64,000 nt of DNA from Pomphorhynchus laevis (taxonomy: Eukaryota; Acanthocephala; Palaeacanthocephala; Echinorhynchida; Pomphorhynchidae): the NCBI GenBank assembly GCA_012934845.2, contig WNNJ02002246.1, forward strand, positions 124,001 to 188,000, in the 5' to 3' direction. The number at the start of each line of letters is the position of its first letter. Positions within the stretch are counted from its first letter, which is position 1. The position numbers were made by a program, and so were the translations under genes. The notes beneath the pieces were generated by a model that did not search any database, had not been told where the DNA came from, and saw nothing but the letters and a program-made list of their open reading frames with translations. Shown in pieces: positions 45,401-55,957 of the stretch.

Positions 45401-46539
45401 ATGGTATGGGTACAGCTATACGATCAATCTTTTAGACAATACTGTTGCCAATGGCAAAAAAATTGTAACAAGTGAATACTACTTGAAAGATTGCGGATTA
45501 TGTCAATAGAAATAAACACAATCGTGATACCTTTGTCCAAGGGCTCAGTCAAGCACTAGCATGCTGAAATTGAATATTCTTCTTTACGCAATTTGAGGTC
45601 GTATACTAAAAACTAAATTGGACGTTCATGACCGAAATCAACGCTATCTGCATTAATGTAAAATACCTTTATGATATTATTAATGTTATTAATAATCTTG
45701 TATTACTAGTCTTGCTTCAATTGCTAACGATTTTTCTTATGTCTTATCATTTGCCTGAACTTTTCTACTTTACATTTATACATCCTCAGCAAATATTAAT
45801 CACATTAAATTTTCCTTTAGCGGGAAATGAAGTTGTCACTGGAGGCCTTCGACATTAATATATGAACTTCATATTTCCCGTTGTAAAGTAAAAAGCAACT
45901 ATCAAAACAGTACTCCCCATGAATACGACATAATCTGTTAACAATGATAAATTAGCTATTAAGCATCAACATCAAATCATGCATTTCGTCTTCGGTTTTA
46001 GATTCTAGCTCTTCTATGTCGAAATTCTCACAAATCATTTACATCTAATGTTCCTTAATCCAACCGTGTTTCCAAAACTTCATCCGAAGTAAGCGGTATT
46101 ATTTCGCCAATACACTCGTCAAATTATTCTAACCTAACTCGTAGTCTTAATTCGTCTGCAATAGAATATTTAAGCTTACTTAGATCAATCATACATATTC
46201 CCAACGTCAACGACAACTTTTCCCTCACGTCGAGGTACTCGACTCCTCTTCCGCTAAAAACTGTCTCGATGCTGATGTCTCTGTGTTGCGATGTCTCCTT
46301 TTGATAATCCTACTTGCTAGTAATCCATATCTCTTCAATAACACCTCTCCTATTTCTACACATCGTCATACATCAAGCGTTTCTTCTTCCCACTCGGCTC
46401 GTCATCCACTCTTACCAAATTTGAAATATATCATGGGATGTTTTCCAACTAACGTATTGAAATCTTACAGTCACTCATTTTTATCTTATTTGTGCAATGC
46501 TTTCAATTCGTCAATTCCTCATTCATATTATCCTGATTA

Positions 46540-46623
<84 letters not shown>

Positions 46624-49600
46624 GCCATTAATGTTATTGACCATCAAATTGTTCTCGATTGATCATCAAATTCGTCTCACTTCATATCGATACGGTTTTA
46701 ATCGGGTATTATCAAATTTGTCACCCAGTTACGCTTTTGGGGGTACCTCGGCTATCTCGACATTGGTCTTCTTCTCAAAAGGACGTCGCCCAGAGCATAG
46801 ACTAAGGTTCCTGAAGCTCCTTGTCTCTAGTTTACCCAGCATAGGCCGTTCCGATTGGATTCTTCTGGAGGAGAAACACCCCGGGTGGTTCAGTCGGAGA
46901 GAGGCGTGTTGGATAGGTTGGGGGCTCAGATCCCCATGGATTTGAGGCCATAATTCTTGAAGAAAACGGGCTGCAGTTGAAGAATGGCAATCATCTATGA
47001 AAAAGATTTGATGAAGATTTAGACTGTAACTGTCGTTTTGTATTTATTCTATTTATCCTGCATGCTTATTTATTTATTAATAAAATCTATTATTATTAAA
47101 TTTGTCCTTTTTGTATTTAACTCATAGATTATTTATACTTAAATATAATTTACATTATATTGTAAATTATATTTACACGGAATACACTTTGTCTTACTGC
47201 ATCATTGACATTTGTTCAATTAAAAAATCTTTACTTATATTTTTACAAAACTCAAATTTATATTTTTATTTTAGTTGGCTTGTAAATGACAGATATTCGG
47301 ATTTGTTACTTTAAAAATCTTTTTTCTGTATATATTTAAAGGGACATGTTATTTATTGATAAATTTTAATAAATTTATTTACTGAATCGTATTTAGAAAC
47401 TGGATCATCTAGAATTCATAAAATACATAATGTTTATTTCTTAAATCATCTCTACAGGCTTTTGAAGTGACTATGTTTTATTATAAATATTAAGAATATA
47501 ATTTTATGTGGAGAACTTCTCATTCTTTGTATGGACAAAACATTTTAATATCTTTGAAATATTTTGATCATAATTTTTATATCTTCAGCAATTTCAATGT
47601 CATTGACCATCAAATTCTTCGATTAAATAATAAAAAATCTTTACTCTTATATTTTTACAGAACTCAAATTTATAAATATTGACATTTTAGTGGACTTGTA
47701 AGTGACAGATCGTAATATTTGTTATTTCAAAAATCATTTCTTCTTTATATATTTAAAGGAACATGTTATTTATTGATAAATTTTAAGAATTGAGTTATAT
47801 TTATTGATTCGTATTTAGAAATCAGATCATCTAGAATCTATAAAATACAATAATTAATCATTAAATTTATTAATTTATAAATAACCATGACTTTTTTACT
47901 TTTTACTTTCTATCCTGCAGACCTGAATTAAGATAAATAGTTTAACTTCACTCAATATATATATATATATTAAAGACTTGTAACTATGCTTTTTGACGCC
48001 TTTTAAATATCAACATCTTTAAGACTCCATGATTTTACGAGGAAGCAAGAACTTAACAGGATTTTGCATGAGCATGTCCCACTTTTCTACGAGATTCACT
48101 TTTTAATTGGTACCTAATTCTAAATGTACTAATATATCTGTGTTGTGTGCAATTACTGCTCTCAACGTTATGGCATTTAAAATTAAGGCTGGCAGTTTTT
48201 GATCGAGTTATATTCTTAAATTTACTCATTCAAATTTACTTATTAGAGTATAATTATCCTAGATATTTTATTATGACCAATACCTCAATACAGAAGATTG
48301 CTGTAAAGGTGGCAGTATGTCAAAAGAACTAAATTCTGACCTCTTCGCCGTCCTATCCGACAAATTAAACCCAATCGATAATTTTTCTTGTTTAAAGATT
48401 CATGTCAGACTAACAGAACATTAACAGACAGAAATCGCTTACTTGAATGTATTACTGGCGCATTGAAAAATGAACAGTTTCCAATTAAGGGATATTACAT
48501 CCATATGCTTTAATGGATAGAAAAGGCAATGACACTTCATATTATTTAATTAAATATTTGTTTAAAGGTCTATATACTAAATATTTATACAGATTAAGAT
48601 GAAAATTTGCAAATAGAAATGTGATTATTTAATTTATTATCTGCGCAATGGGGTTAAATGACGGTTTTCAAATGAAGGGATACAACATACATATGAGTAC
48701 ATAAATAGAAAAGGCAATAGGACTATTTATTTGATTTGATTAAATATTTGCGTTTATAGATAGTTCTTTATAGGTCTACATCCTAAATTTTTATGCTGTT
48801 ATGTTAAATAACTATTAATAAATTAAGCTTCAAACACTGATGGATTAAGGTGTCAATAATAATGAAATATGTTGTCATTAATTTAATTAAATAATATATC
48901 GAAATAAATAATATAATAATGAAAAATAATATAACAATATAATAGTTAAATATAATAATATAATTATATAATTATATTAAATAATAATAGAATAATGTTT
49001 TTTATTTATATTCTCATCAGTAAGCATTTGTGTCTTCGAGTTTGTAATTACTTTAAAATCAGCACAAACCATAATTTGACACGTATATTATTGTCTTTCT
49101 GGTTGTGGCACGACATTATTCTCAAAGGTATTGTTCGTATTCTTGATACAGAAGAAGCTGCTATTCTACATGGGTGGGTCTCATCAGCTGCTTACCCACA
49201 CCTACATTTCACGTTTCGATTCTTATTGTATGCTTAATCCGTAAGCATACAATAAGGGCACTACGGCACGTCATCTTCAGATGACGTGCCGTAGTGCCGT
49301 CGAAATATTGGATTTTTCAAATCAAATAAATATTCCTGTTTCCTCGCCTTCTTGTAATAATATTTAATTATTTTTAAATTAATTAATTATTTAATTTCTA
49401 ATTAATCATCAGTATTAAACATCAGTAATTTTAAACAAGACGATTTTAAAACATTATTCAGAGATTATTATTAATATAATATAACGACTCCGCGTTCAAA
49501 TAATTCAAGTCAGTGATGCGACCACATGCTCATCTCTAGAATTTGCGTTGGAGAAAGGAGCGTCGAATTGGTTGACAACAAAACCAATCGAAGCAGACGG

Positions 49601-51882
49601 GTTCCGTTTATCCTCACACAAGTTTAGGGACGCTGTGAATGGTCGATATGGACTAACACCTACGGATGCACCTGCACATTGTAGTTGTGGTACTAAGAAT
49701 ATCACAGTTCACTCGCTCTTGTGCGGTAGAGGCGCACTTACAATCATAAGGCGTAACCTAATACGTGACACACTTGCCAACCTTTTGACTGAAGTCACTC
49801 CGTGTGTCGCAATTGAGCCCGTGCTGAGTCCTATATATCCCTCCATTCAGTTCGAGTCAGCTACAACTTCATGTGATAGTGAAGCGAGACTTGATGCCAT
49901 GTGCACGGGTCTGTTCGGAAGACGAAGCGAGCGCGTCTTTATGGACGTCGCTATATTCAATTGTCATGCTGCTTCTTATTCTGAGAGATCGCCTTCATCA
50001 GTCCACAACTATCACGAGTCGCGCAAAAACGCCCGTTACCTTGAACGTATTGTAACTGTGGAGAGGGCCCAATTCACACCGATAGTGTTTTCATCGTCTG
50101 GAGGCGTTGGTAAGACCGGAGATTGCGTTCTGAAGGCATTAGCCAGGATGTTGGCCAATAAGCGCGAAATATACTATGCGACGTGTATCGCACTTATCCG
50201 ACGAAGGATAAGTTTCTCCCTTGCGCGATCAACTTCTATGTGTCTTCGCAGCCCTCGCTCTGCATTTCACCGGTTCGAGCACGGACAGCAAATCCATTCG
50301 GGGATAATTAGTCGTGGATCCGCTACGGATGGCTGAGATTTTAATGAAGAGTCTTAAATTTAATGTTTATATTAGGGCCCATTTGCGGGTAACATTTTGA
50401 TTGTAATTTTTAATTGTTTTATAATAAAAACTTGTGCATCATAATATTAATATTTAATTAATAAAAATAATAATTTCGAAAATACAGCAGGACGCATCAA
50501 TAAAAGCAACAATAAGTTGCTCATGATTAAGTTATACAAAAGTTGAGAGATTGTTACATGAAGATGTATCTAACTTATAATAAATGAAACGAATTTTTGA
50601 ACACTTCAAAAGATTATAATTCCAACTGTATGTTTTCTAAATAAATTTCAACTTTAAAATATATAATAATATAATATTACAATAAAAATCTTTATTTAGA
50701 CTTGGCGCCCGGATACCCTGGTTCCGAGTCATCTAAATACAGCTGTGACCACACCTGGAGTTATAGCCAATAGATCAGAGACCAGTAAACGCAGCAAATA
50801 CGCCTGTCTGACGCCGAGGAAACGCTTGGTATGTTTGGCGAAGAGGCAGAAAGCCTAATGCACGAAATAGGACGACGGATAACAGCAGTAACCGGAGAGC
50901 GGTGCTCTACGGATTTCCTGCTGTAGAGGCTGAGCGTTGCTATCCAACGCGGCAACGCTAGTTGCGTTCTGGGAATAGTTGAGGGAACGAACGACTGGCA
51001 AGACTTGGGCATAATTTATTATTTGTAATTTACGTTTTCTTTCTTTTGTACGAAAATTCATCTATATAATTATTATTGTGAATATTCATTGCTAACACGA
51101 GTTGTATTCCTTCAGTGGTTGGTTTAATATTATCCTCGTGTGGTTCTTTCAATATTATCAGCATTACTGTACACTACAATAAGCGTGGGTAGACCTCATT
51201 AGCAGTGAACTCATACCTACATTTCATGTTTCGGTCCTGTTACTGCTTCTGCTGAACTCCTTGTCGCCGAAATGCTGGTTTATATTTTATATATAAATTA
51301 AATACATATATTTTATGTTTATATTTTTTATTATTTATTTTTAATATTTATATTTTTTGCTGGTTTATATTTTAAATATAAATATAAATTTAATATCAGC
51401 ATTTCGGCGACAATGTGTTCAGCAGAAGTAACAGAACCGAAACACGAAATGCATGCGTGGGCTCACTGCTGATGAGGTCCACCCACGCAGATTGTAGTGT
51501 ACAATGATGCTGATAGGGTTCAAACAACCACACGAGGATAATATCAAACCGACCGCTGACGAAATAAAATTATTATAAGATTTAAATATTTGCAAACGAT
51601 GAGATTCATCAGGATAATTTTGTAATTTAAGAATTAACTTTGTAAATAAACTTTACCTTCACCGTCGACTGATTCATCATTAATGATACACTTTATACGT
51701 TCATTAGTGGTCCGTTTTGATTTTCTTGAATTGCTAATCACAGGTTCATTTACCAATGAAGACGATAATTTAAATGACTCATGTATATCTACATTGGTTG
51801 GATATACTTTTGATTTGCATGCACGCTTTCGACAAACTTGTGGTGTAAATGTACAAGCAGGAATGCGGGGTTTATATGACAT
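42409..51882 (-). CDS. AT-hook protein, 224 aa, two exons
   Basis: Exon 1 is 51882-51657 (MSYKPRIPACTF...DESVDGE), ending in a GAAG|GTAAAG donor; exon 2 is 42857-42409 after a TTTATGTTTAG acceptor. The phases fit and create GAT at the junction, giving 675 nt and 224 aa. Two AT-hook motifs, KRPRGRPRK and NPRGRPRK, lie 17 residues apart in the middle; such motifs bind the minor groove of AT-rich DNA, as in HMGA proteins. The N-terminus is basic with Cys-rich CTFTPQVCRKRACKSK, and the C-terminus ends SYFETNFDPKIIQYR. The protein is probably nuclear. I do not recognise an orthologue. The 8.8-kb intron houses composite repeat R2, a retroelement tail and foldback DNA. Intermediate exons could exist, but none are required. 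Confidence 0.65.
42880..45640. other. Intron of the AT-hook gene, AT-rich part
   Basis: Low-complexity AT-rich DNA with no confirmed gene. The phrase TTAGAATTATAGGCT(T/A)CAAATGTT occurs near 43008 and 43219, a short direct repeat. The 85-aa minus-strand frame at 43484-43741 is listed separately. Confidence 0.5.
43484..43741 (-). other. Unrecognised 85-aa open frame
   Basis: The peptide (SNSKAQIRRALALKFDKLK..., VEASYVEALKAMYDKYNGI) has a helical, amphipathic look and normal codon use, unlike the flanking DNA. The segment YVEALKAMYDKY faintly recalls the end of diacylglycerol acyltransferases, but the rest does not fit, so I make no assignment. It may be a decayed gene piece or retrocopy within the AT-hook intron. 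Confidence 0.25.
46543..46620. repeat. (TA)n microsatellite in R2
   Basis: An uninterrupted TA dinucleotide run of nearly 80 nt. The matching place in R1 (near 37215) has only TTAATATATATTC, so the expansion happened after the two copies separated. Confidence 0.97.
46879..47100 (+). repeat. SINE-like repeat, copy 3 (inside R2)
   Basis: A-box-like TGGTTCAGTCGG at 46886-46897 and T-arm-like GGGG-CTCAGAT-CCCC at about 46920-46935, followed by the same TTATTTATTTATTAATAAAATC tail as copy 2. It sits at the same place relative to the reverse-transcriptase scraps as in R1. Confidence 0.55.
47871..49090. other. AT-rich intronic stretch
   Basis: No gene is seen. Two related segments near 48480-48560 and 48640-48740 share AAGGGATA(T/C)... 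CATATG...ATAGAAAAGGCAAT, so a 160-nt direct repeat is likely. From 48880 the DNA is simple (ATAATA)n. Confidence 0.5.
49095..49310. repeat. Foldback-family fragment ending in two perfect hairpins
   Basis: Two consecutive palindromes: 49222-49236 pairs with 49242-49256 (15 bp, 5-nt loop), and 49257-49276 pairs with 49279-49298 (20 bp, 2-nt loop, built on GGCACTACGGCACGTCATCT). The segment before them (GGGTGGGTCTCATCAGCTGC..., CCTACATTTCACGTTTCG) is related to the arms of the foldback at 51.1-51.6 kb. Confidence 0.85.
49530..51020 (+). mobile_element. C-terminal part of a retroelement polyprotein (GIRPIGVG class)
   Basis: The 262-aa frame at 49548-50336 shows EKGASNWLT, FRDAVNGRYGLTP, HCSCG...TVHSLLC, RHNLIRD-like IRRNLIRDTLANLLTEV, EARLDAMCTGLFG, VFMDVAIFN and FTPIVFSSSGGVG. 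This is the layout of the region downstream of the reverse transcriptase in retroelements common in cnidarian and sponge genomes; CxC...H...C suggests a zinc-binding site. Near 50780-51000 a further piece of such proteins is visible (FGEEAESLMHE, RRITAVTGERC, IQRGNA-like). The reverse-transcriptase block itself is absent here. The family name is uncertain; the fragment is antisense within the AT-hook intron. Confidence 0.6.
51112..51559. repeat. Foldback (long inverted repeat), about 450 bp
   Basis: The left arm 51112-51277 is repeated in inverted form at 51397-51559, about 85% identical by eye, around an AT-rich centre. Both arms run from TCAG(C/T)GGT(C/T)GGTTT...ATTATCCTCGTGTGG to TTGTCGCCGAAATGCTG. 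A relative lies at 49.1-49.25 kb. It could be a non-autonomous element with long terminal inverted repeats. No coding frame. Confidence 0.85.
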
Positions 51883-52480
51883 TTAAGTTATTCTAATTTT
51901 TTCATATTTTTAAAAATTATTTACTTATATTTATGAACCGTCGGGTGAATAATTAGTTCAACTGTTTTACAGCTTTTCATCGTAGTGAAGTTACCCAGTT
52001 CGATCACCGTTTTTGTGCTTACATCATTTATGACACGAAAGAAATCATTTTACTAGAATACGTCTTCAACATAAGGAGCACATAAGAATTGTAGAAAGTA
52101 GTTTGCCTAAGTATTTACAATCAATTGTATCTATAATATTTATCTTGATGCTCGTGCTATGTTGTATCCTATTGAATTTCATCGGCAATGTGCTTTCGAA
52201 CAGGTCGATCTAAATGAGATTTCCATTTTTCGAAAAATACTAGATTAATACAATCGAAATTTCTACATCCATTAGCATTACGAAGCTTATCATATCTGAA
52301 AGCACGAGGAAGAAATACAATATATTCTCATTTTTGTAATTCTAGATGAACGTTGGTGTTATCGCTATTATTCAAATTTGTAAGATCTTTACATTAGCGA
52401 CCACGTACATTTTTATACCATCGTCAAGAAACTATTTACATATCCCAACGAAGGATATTTTGACATCAAGGTTTGTCAAA
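51883..52480. other. AT-hook gene 5' flank
   Basis: DNA upstream of the AT-hook gene on the minus strand. No promoter motif is clear. Parts (52140-52330) have mixed composition, possibly decayed mobile DNA. Confidence 0.35.
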
Positions 52481-52532
52481 CGGTGATTAGAACCAGACAA
52501 CAACAATATCGCGGCTTGCTAGAGCAAGTGAA

Positions 52533-52793
52533 TTGAACACATCGAGGGCCTTTGCAGCATTCGCAGTATCTGACAACTCGCATCAACTGATCATTTATGA
52601 TTCGGTGGAAATACTTAAACAAATAATTAAGACATTCCAGATTCATAATGAAAGAAATGAAAAACCAATATTCGACAATATAAGAAGAGCTCTTGACGCA
52701 CACTTCATAAAGCAAAATAATCAGGTGTTTACGCGATTAGGGGACACGATTCAAGTTGCAAATTTGATGAATACTCTCTTGACAAGGCTATAG
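52533..52793 (+). other. Unrecognised 86-aa open frame
   Basis: The peptide (SHQLIIYDSVEILKQIIKTF..., FDNIRRALDAHFIK, TIQVANLMNTLLTRL) is helical, without low complexity, and the frame starts and ends cleanly. I do not recognise it. The neighbours are retroelements, and a decayed element protein or a small host exon are both possible. Confidence 0.3.
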
Positions 52794-53267
52794 TTGGCCA
52801 GTTGACAAAATAATGGATAAGTTAAAAGCGGAGAGCGTATTTGAAGGAAACATATATATAACTGTTCATAAAACCATTACGATCAGATATCCCTTATACA
52901 TGTGAAGTATTCGGGCAAGATACAATACCATCACTAGACAATGAAATCGCCCCGATTAACATAATGGCAACATCTGATACTTCAATATTCCGGAAATCTA
53001 CCCCCACTTGAGTTTGGACACGAGGACATGCAAGATCGCGAATCGTAAAGGCAACAACCCTTGAAACTTCCTTACCTAACCTTAAATCTGATTTCCTGGA
53101 TTCGTCAAATCTAGAGAATTCCACCATTTCTTACAAGGGTACACAGAAAAAAAACATTCCGTATAACCCAGAAAACACATCCAAGGCTGGAAACAAACAC
53201 AGAAGCACCACATCACACAGCACTCCCAGCTTTATCTTGTCATCAAACAACCCATAGTCTATATAAA

Positions 53268-53570
53268 ATGGATGAAACACTCAAACAAATGATAAATCAT
53301 ATCAATTCTACTGTAAACAACACTGATTACCCCAATATACCTATTCTATCTGAGCCTAAACGATATAAACGCCAAACATTCGATCGGGATAAATGTTTCA
53401 TCATTGTAAATTTAAACGAATCTCCGAGTCTAAACAGTCTCATCCGAATTAAATATCATGTTTATTCACTAAAGCATGTTATTTCAACTGTTCTCCCAAC
53501 AGAAATATCAGTCGAACAAAATAGACAGGTAATACACCTCTTTCGCATTATAAAACTTTTAAACTTCTAA
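53268..53570 (+). other. Unrecognised 100-aa open frame
   Basis: An ATG-started frame (MDETLKQMINHINSTVNNTD..., YKRQTFDRDKCFIIVNLNESPSL) preceded by TATATAAAATGG at about 53258. The part DKCFIIVNLNES...SLIRIKYHVYSL resembles the nucleic-acid-binding region of retrotransposon ORF1 proteins only loosely. It stands directly upstream of the gypsy fossil but shares no visible homology with it. Confidence 0.3.
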
Positions 53571-53854
53571 AACCAACGATCAAACATAAATACAAGCTAG
53601 TGAAATGGAATCAATGCAAGAATACAGTAACATCTTTAGCAGGGATTGACAAGCTTGATCACTTTGAGGGCTATAATTTAATCTTGTTATGATCTGAAGT
53701 CCTTACTAATTTATAAAATGAAATAATTTTGTGATCAAGCAAAAACAGCTTTATAAAATATAGAATTTTAAGTTACTTTAATTGTGCAGTCATTGTTACA
53801 ATTTAAATTGTTGATGGCACTGCATTTTGCTTTAATCCTATCTATAAGACATTA

Positions 53855-55957
53855 GGAGTACACTACATTTTAGTTTTAATGGACTGACATAAATGTTGTA
53901 TGACTTATCATTATTTGACCATTTTATAGATTGATCAATAAAGCCTCTTTGGCGAATCTTTGTTTACTACAATTTATTGAACAATTGTATATATATTATT
54001 TCTTAAACTTTTTTATTGAACAATTGTATACGAATGGAGAAGTTTCTGAAACCCGAAATGCTCACAATCGCGCCTGACAATCAGAACGCTACCGTCGATT
54101 GGAGACATTGGAAACAGAGAATATCTTCATTTTTATCAGTAATTCTAGACATTACTGACGCTCGGAAACTCCTTATCTTGGTCAATTCAACCAGTGGAAC
54201 GTTATATGCTTACGTTGACGAATGCAAAACGTTCGAAGAAACTATCGATAAACTGGAAACATTATTTGTGAAAGCGAAGAAAATATTTACAATCGACATC
54301 TTTTATACTCAACAAAGCAAAATCTGGAACAAAGTATCGACCAGTTTTTTTAAACTCTCATGCAAATCAGAAAAAATTAAGAATTTAAAGCTGTCACCGC
54401 CGACGAACATCATAACCAATATGTGTGCGATTCATTTATTCGTGGATTACGATCACAGCAAATCAGACAGCGTCTTTTAGAACGCATAGAATTGAAGTTA
54501 AAAGAAACTTACGACGTCGCACGAAATTTAGAACAAGCTGAAATACATGCAGAAAATTACGAAGACCGTAACATTCACGAATCATTTTTATCTGTGTCAA
54601 ATTGCAATCAGTGCCGCCAATTTAATTTCTGACAAATCACTTACTCAATGCAAACTACTTATTTTTCGAAATAAGTAGTTTGAACGAAACCATATGAACG
54701 AAACCGTTCATATGACGTCAGAAGATTACAGTAGCAAATTGTTAAAAATATGAAGGACATATATTTAATACGATAATCAACTCATCCAAAACGTCAAACT
54801 TTGTTTCATCAAGAGCCTATGCTCCGACTTGATTCTCGGTCATCCCTTTTTACTACGATTCCAAAATCTCAACATCGAATTCGGAGGATCAATTCCATTA
54901 CCTCGCTTATTTGCACTACTTAGTGATGATTGCAAACCTATCCAAACCAAATCTCGTAGACGCACACCAGATCAAGAACATTTTATAAAGTGTCAAATCA
55001 AACATTTGCTCGATAAAGTAATCATAGAACCTAGTCATTCTCCTTGGAGAGCCCAGGTGTTGATTGTTACTCATAAATCAGGTAAGCGTAGATTAGTCAT
55101 CGATTACTCTCAGACTATAAACAAATATACCATACTGGACGCTTACCCGTTTCCAAGGACAGATGATTTCGTAGAAAAAATCGCCAGGTATAGATTCTTC
55201 AGCAGCTTTGATTTAAAGGATGCTTATAATCAAATTCCACTACTCTATTCTGAAAAAGAGTTCACATCATTTGAGGCTGCCGGCCGATTATTTCAATATA
55301 AGTACATGCCTTTTGGTTTGACAAACGGCGTTGCAGCCTTCCAACGAACTATGAATTCAATAATCGACAAGGAGAAGCTAGTCGGTGTATTATTTTACTT
55401 AGACGACGTTGTGGTAGCGGGAAACACAATGGATCAACATAATAAGAACCTTAACGTGATTTTGAAGACTGTAAAAATACGGATTAACTATAAATCCCGA
55501 GAAAACTGTTCAGTGCAGTAATTCTATTTGTGTGCTCGGCTATCTCATTAACGACCGTATTCTCAAACCTGATCCAAAGCGAGTGAGTCCTTTGTTGAGT
55601 ATGTCACTACCTACTTCCTTGCGCGAAAAAGCTAGTATTTAAGGTATGTTTACCTATTATTCCAAATGGATTAGGCGATTTTCGGATAGAATACGTCAAT
55701 TTGCCGACGCCACAACATTTCCGCTATCCCACAAAGCTTCCAAATCATTTAAATACATAAAAAGCCTTGCCTGTTACATGCAAGAAACAGATTGAAGAGG
55801 ATAAACTACTTGTCGTCGAAACCGATGCATCAAAACTAGCAATCTCCGCAACTCTCAGTCAAGAAAAACGGCCAGTCACTTTCTTTTCGCGAGTTCTTTC
55901 GAAATCTGGAAAGCGCCAAGCCACAGTTGAGCTAGAAGCCCTAGCTATCGTTAGAGC
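53855..55957 (+). mobile_element. Ty3/gypsy LTR element, broken, partial
   Basis: A fossil element. The left LTR probably ends near 53973 (…AATAAAGCC…TTTACTACA); its last part and the adjoining ATTTATTGAACAATTGT resemble the corresponding place in the 32.9-35.3 kb element, so the two are related. A gag-like region (EKFLKPEMLTIAPDNQNA) begins near 54034, followed by reverse transcriptase (HSPWRAQVL, SSFDLKDAYNQIPL, FYLDDVVV) and the start of RNase H (DASKLAISATLSQ). It stops where LINE-C begins; no integrase or right LTR is present. It is broken, with several interruptions. Being less decayed in the reverse-transcriptase part than the other copy, it may be of similar or younger age. Confidence 0.8.

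Larger units (their letters stand above)
45658..47870 (+). repeat. Composite repeat R2 (direct copy of R1)
   Basis: It matches R1 from AAAATACCTTTATGATATTA onward with only scattered differences. It shares the SINE-like head and the tandem reverse-transcriptase scraps (VIDHQI near 46635, CATCATTGACATTTG near 47204, GTCATTGACCATC near 47597) and lacks the R1 block 37757-38105. A further partial tandem unit runs to 47870. The long open frame at 46283-46945 crosses a microsatellite and repeat DNA and is not a gene. Confidence 0.8.

Noticed and set aside
32565-45580. GCATGCTGAAATT shared near 32571 and 45561, as a possible target-site duplication linking LINE-B and R2
   Set aside because: The flanks on both sides are unrelated and the shared stretch is short; chance or a minor repeat is more likely.
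46283-46945. A 220-codon open frame
   Set aside because: It runs through the composite repeat and an in-frame TA microsatellite (repeated Tyr-Ile) and matches the broken frames of R1; it is a chance frame.
51634-51886. Plus-strand frame opposite exon 1 of the AT-hook gene
   Set aside because: The minus-strand frame has an ATG, a good splice donor and matching phase; the plus-strand frame is its shadow.
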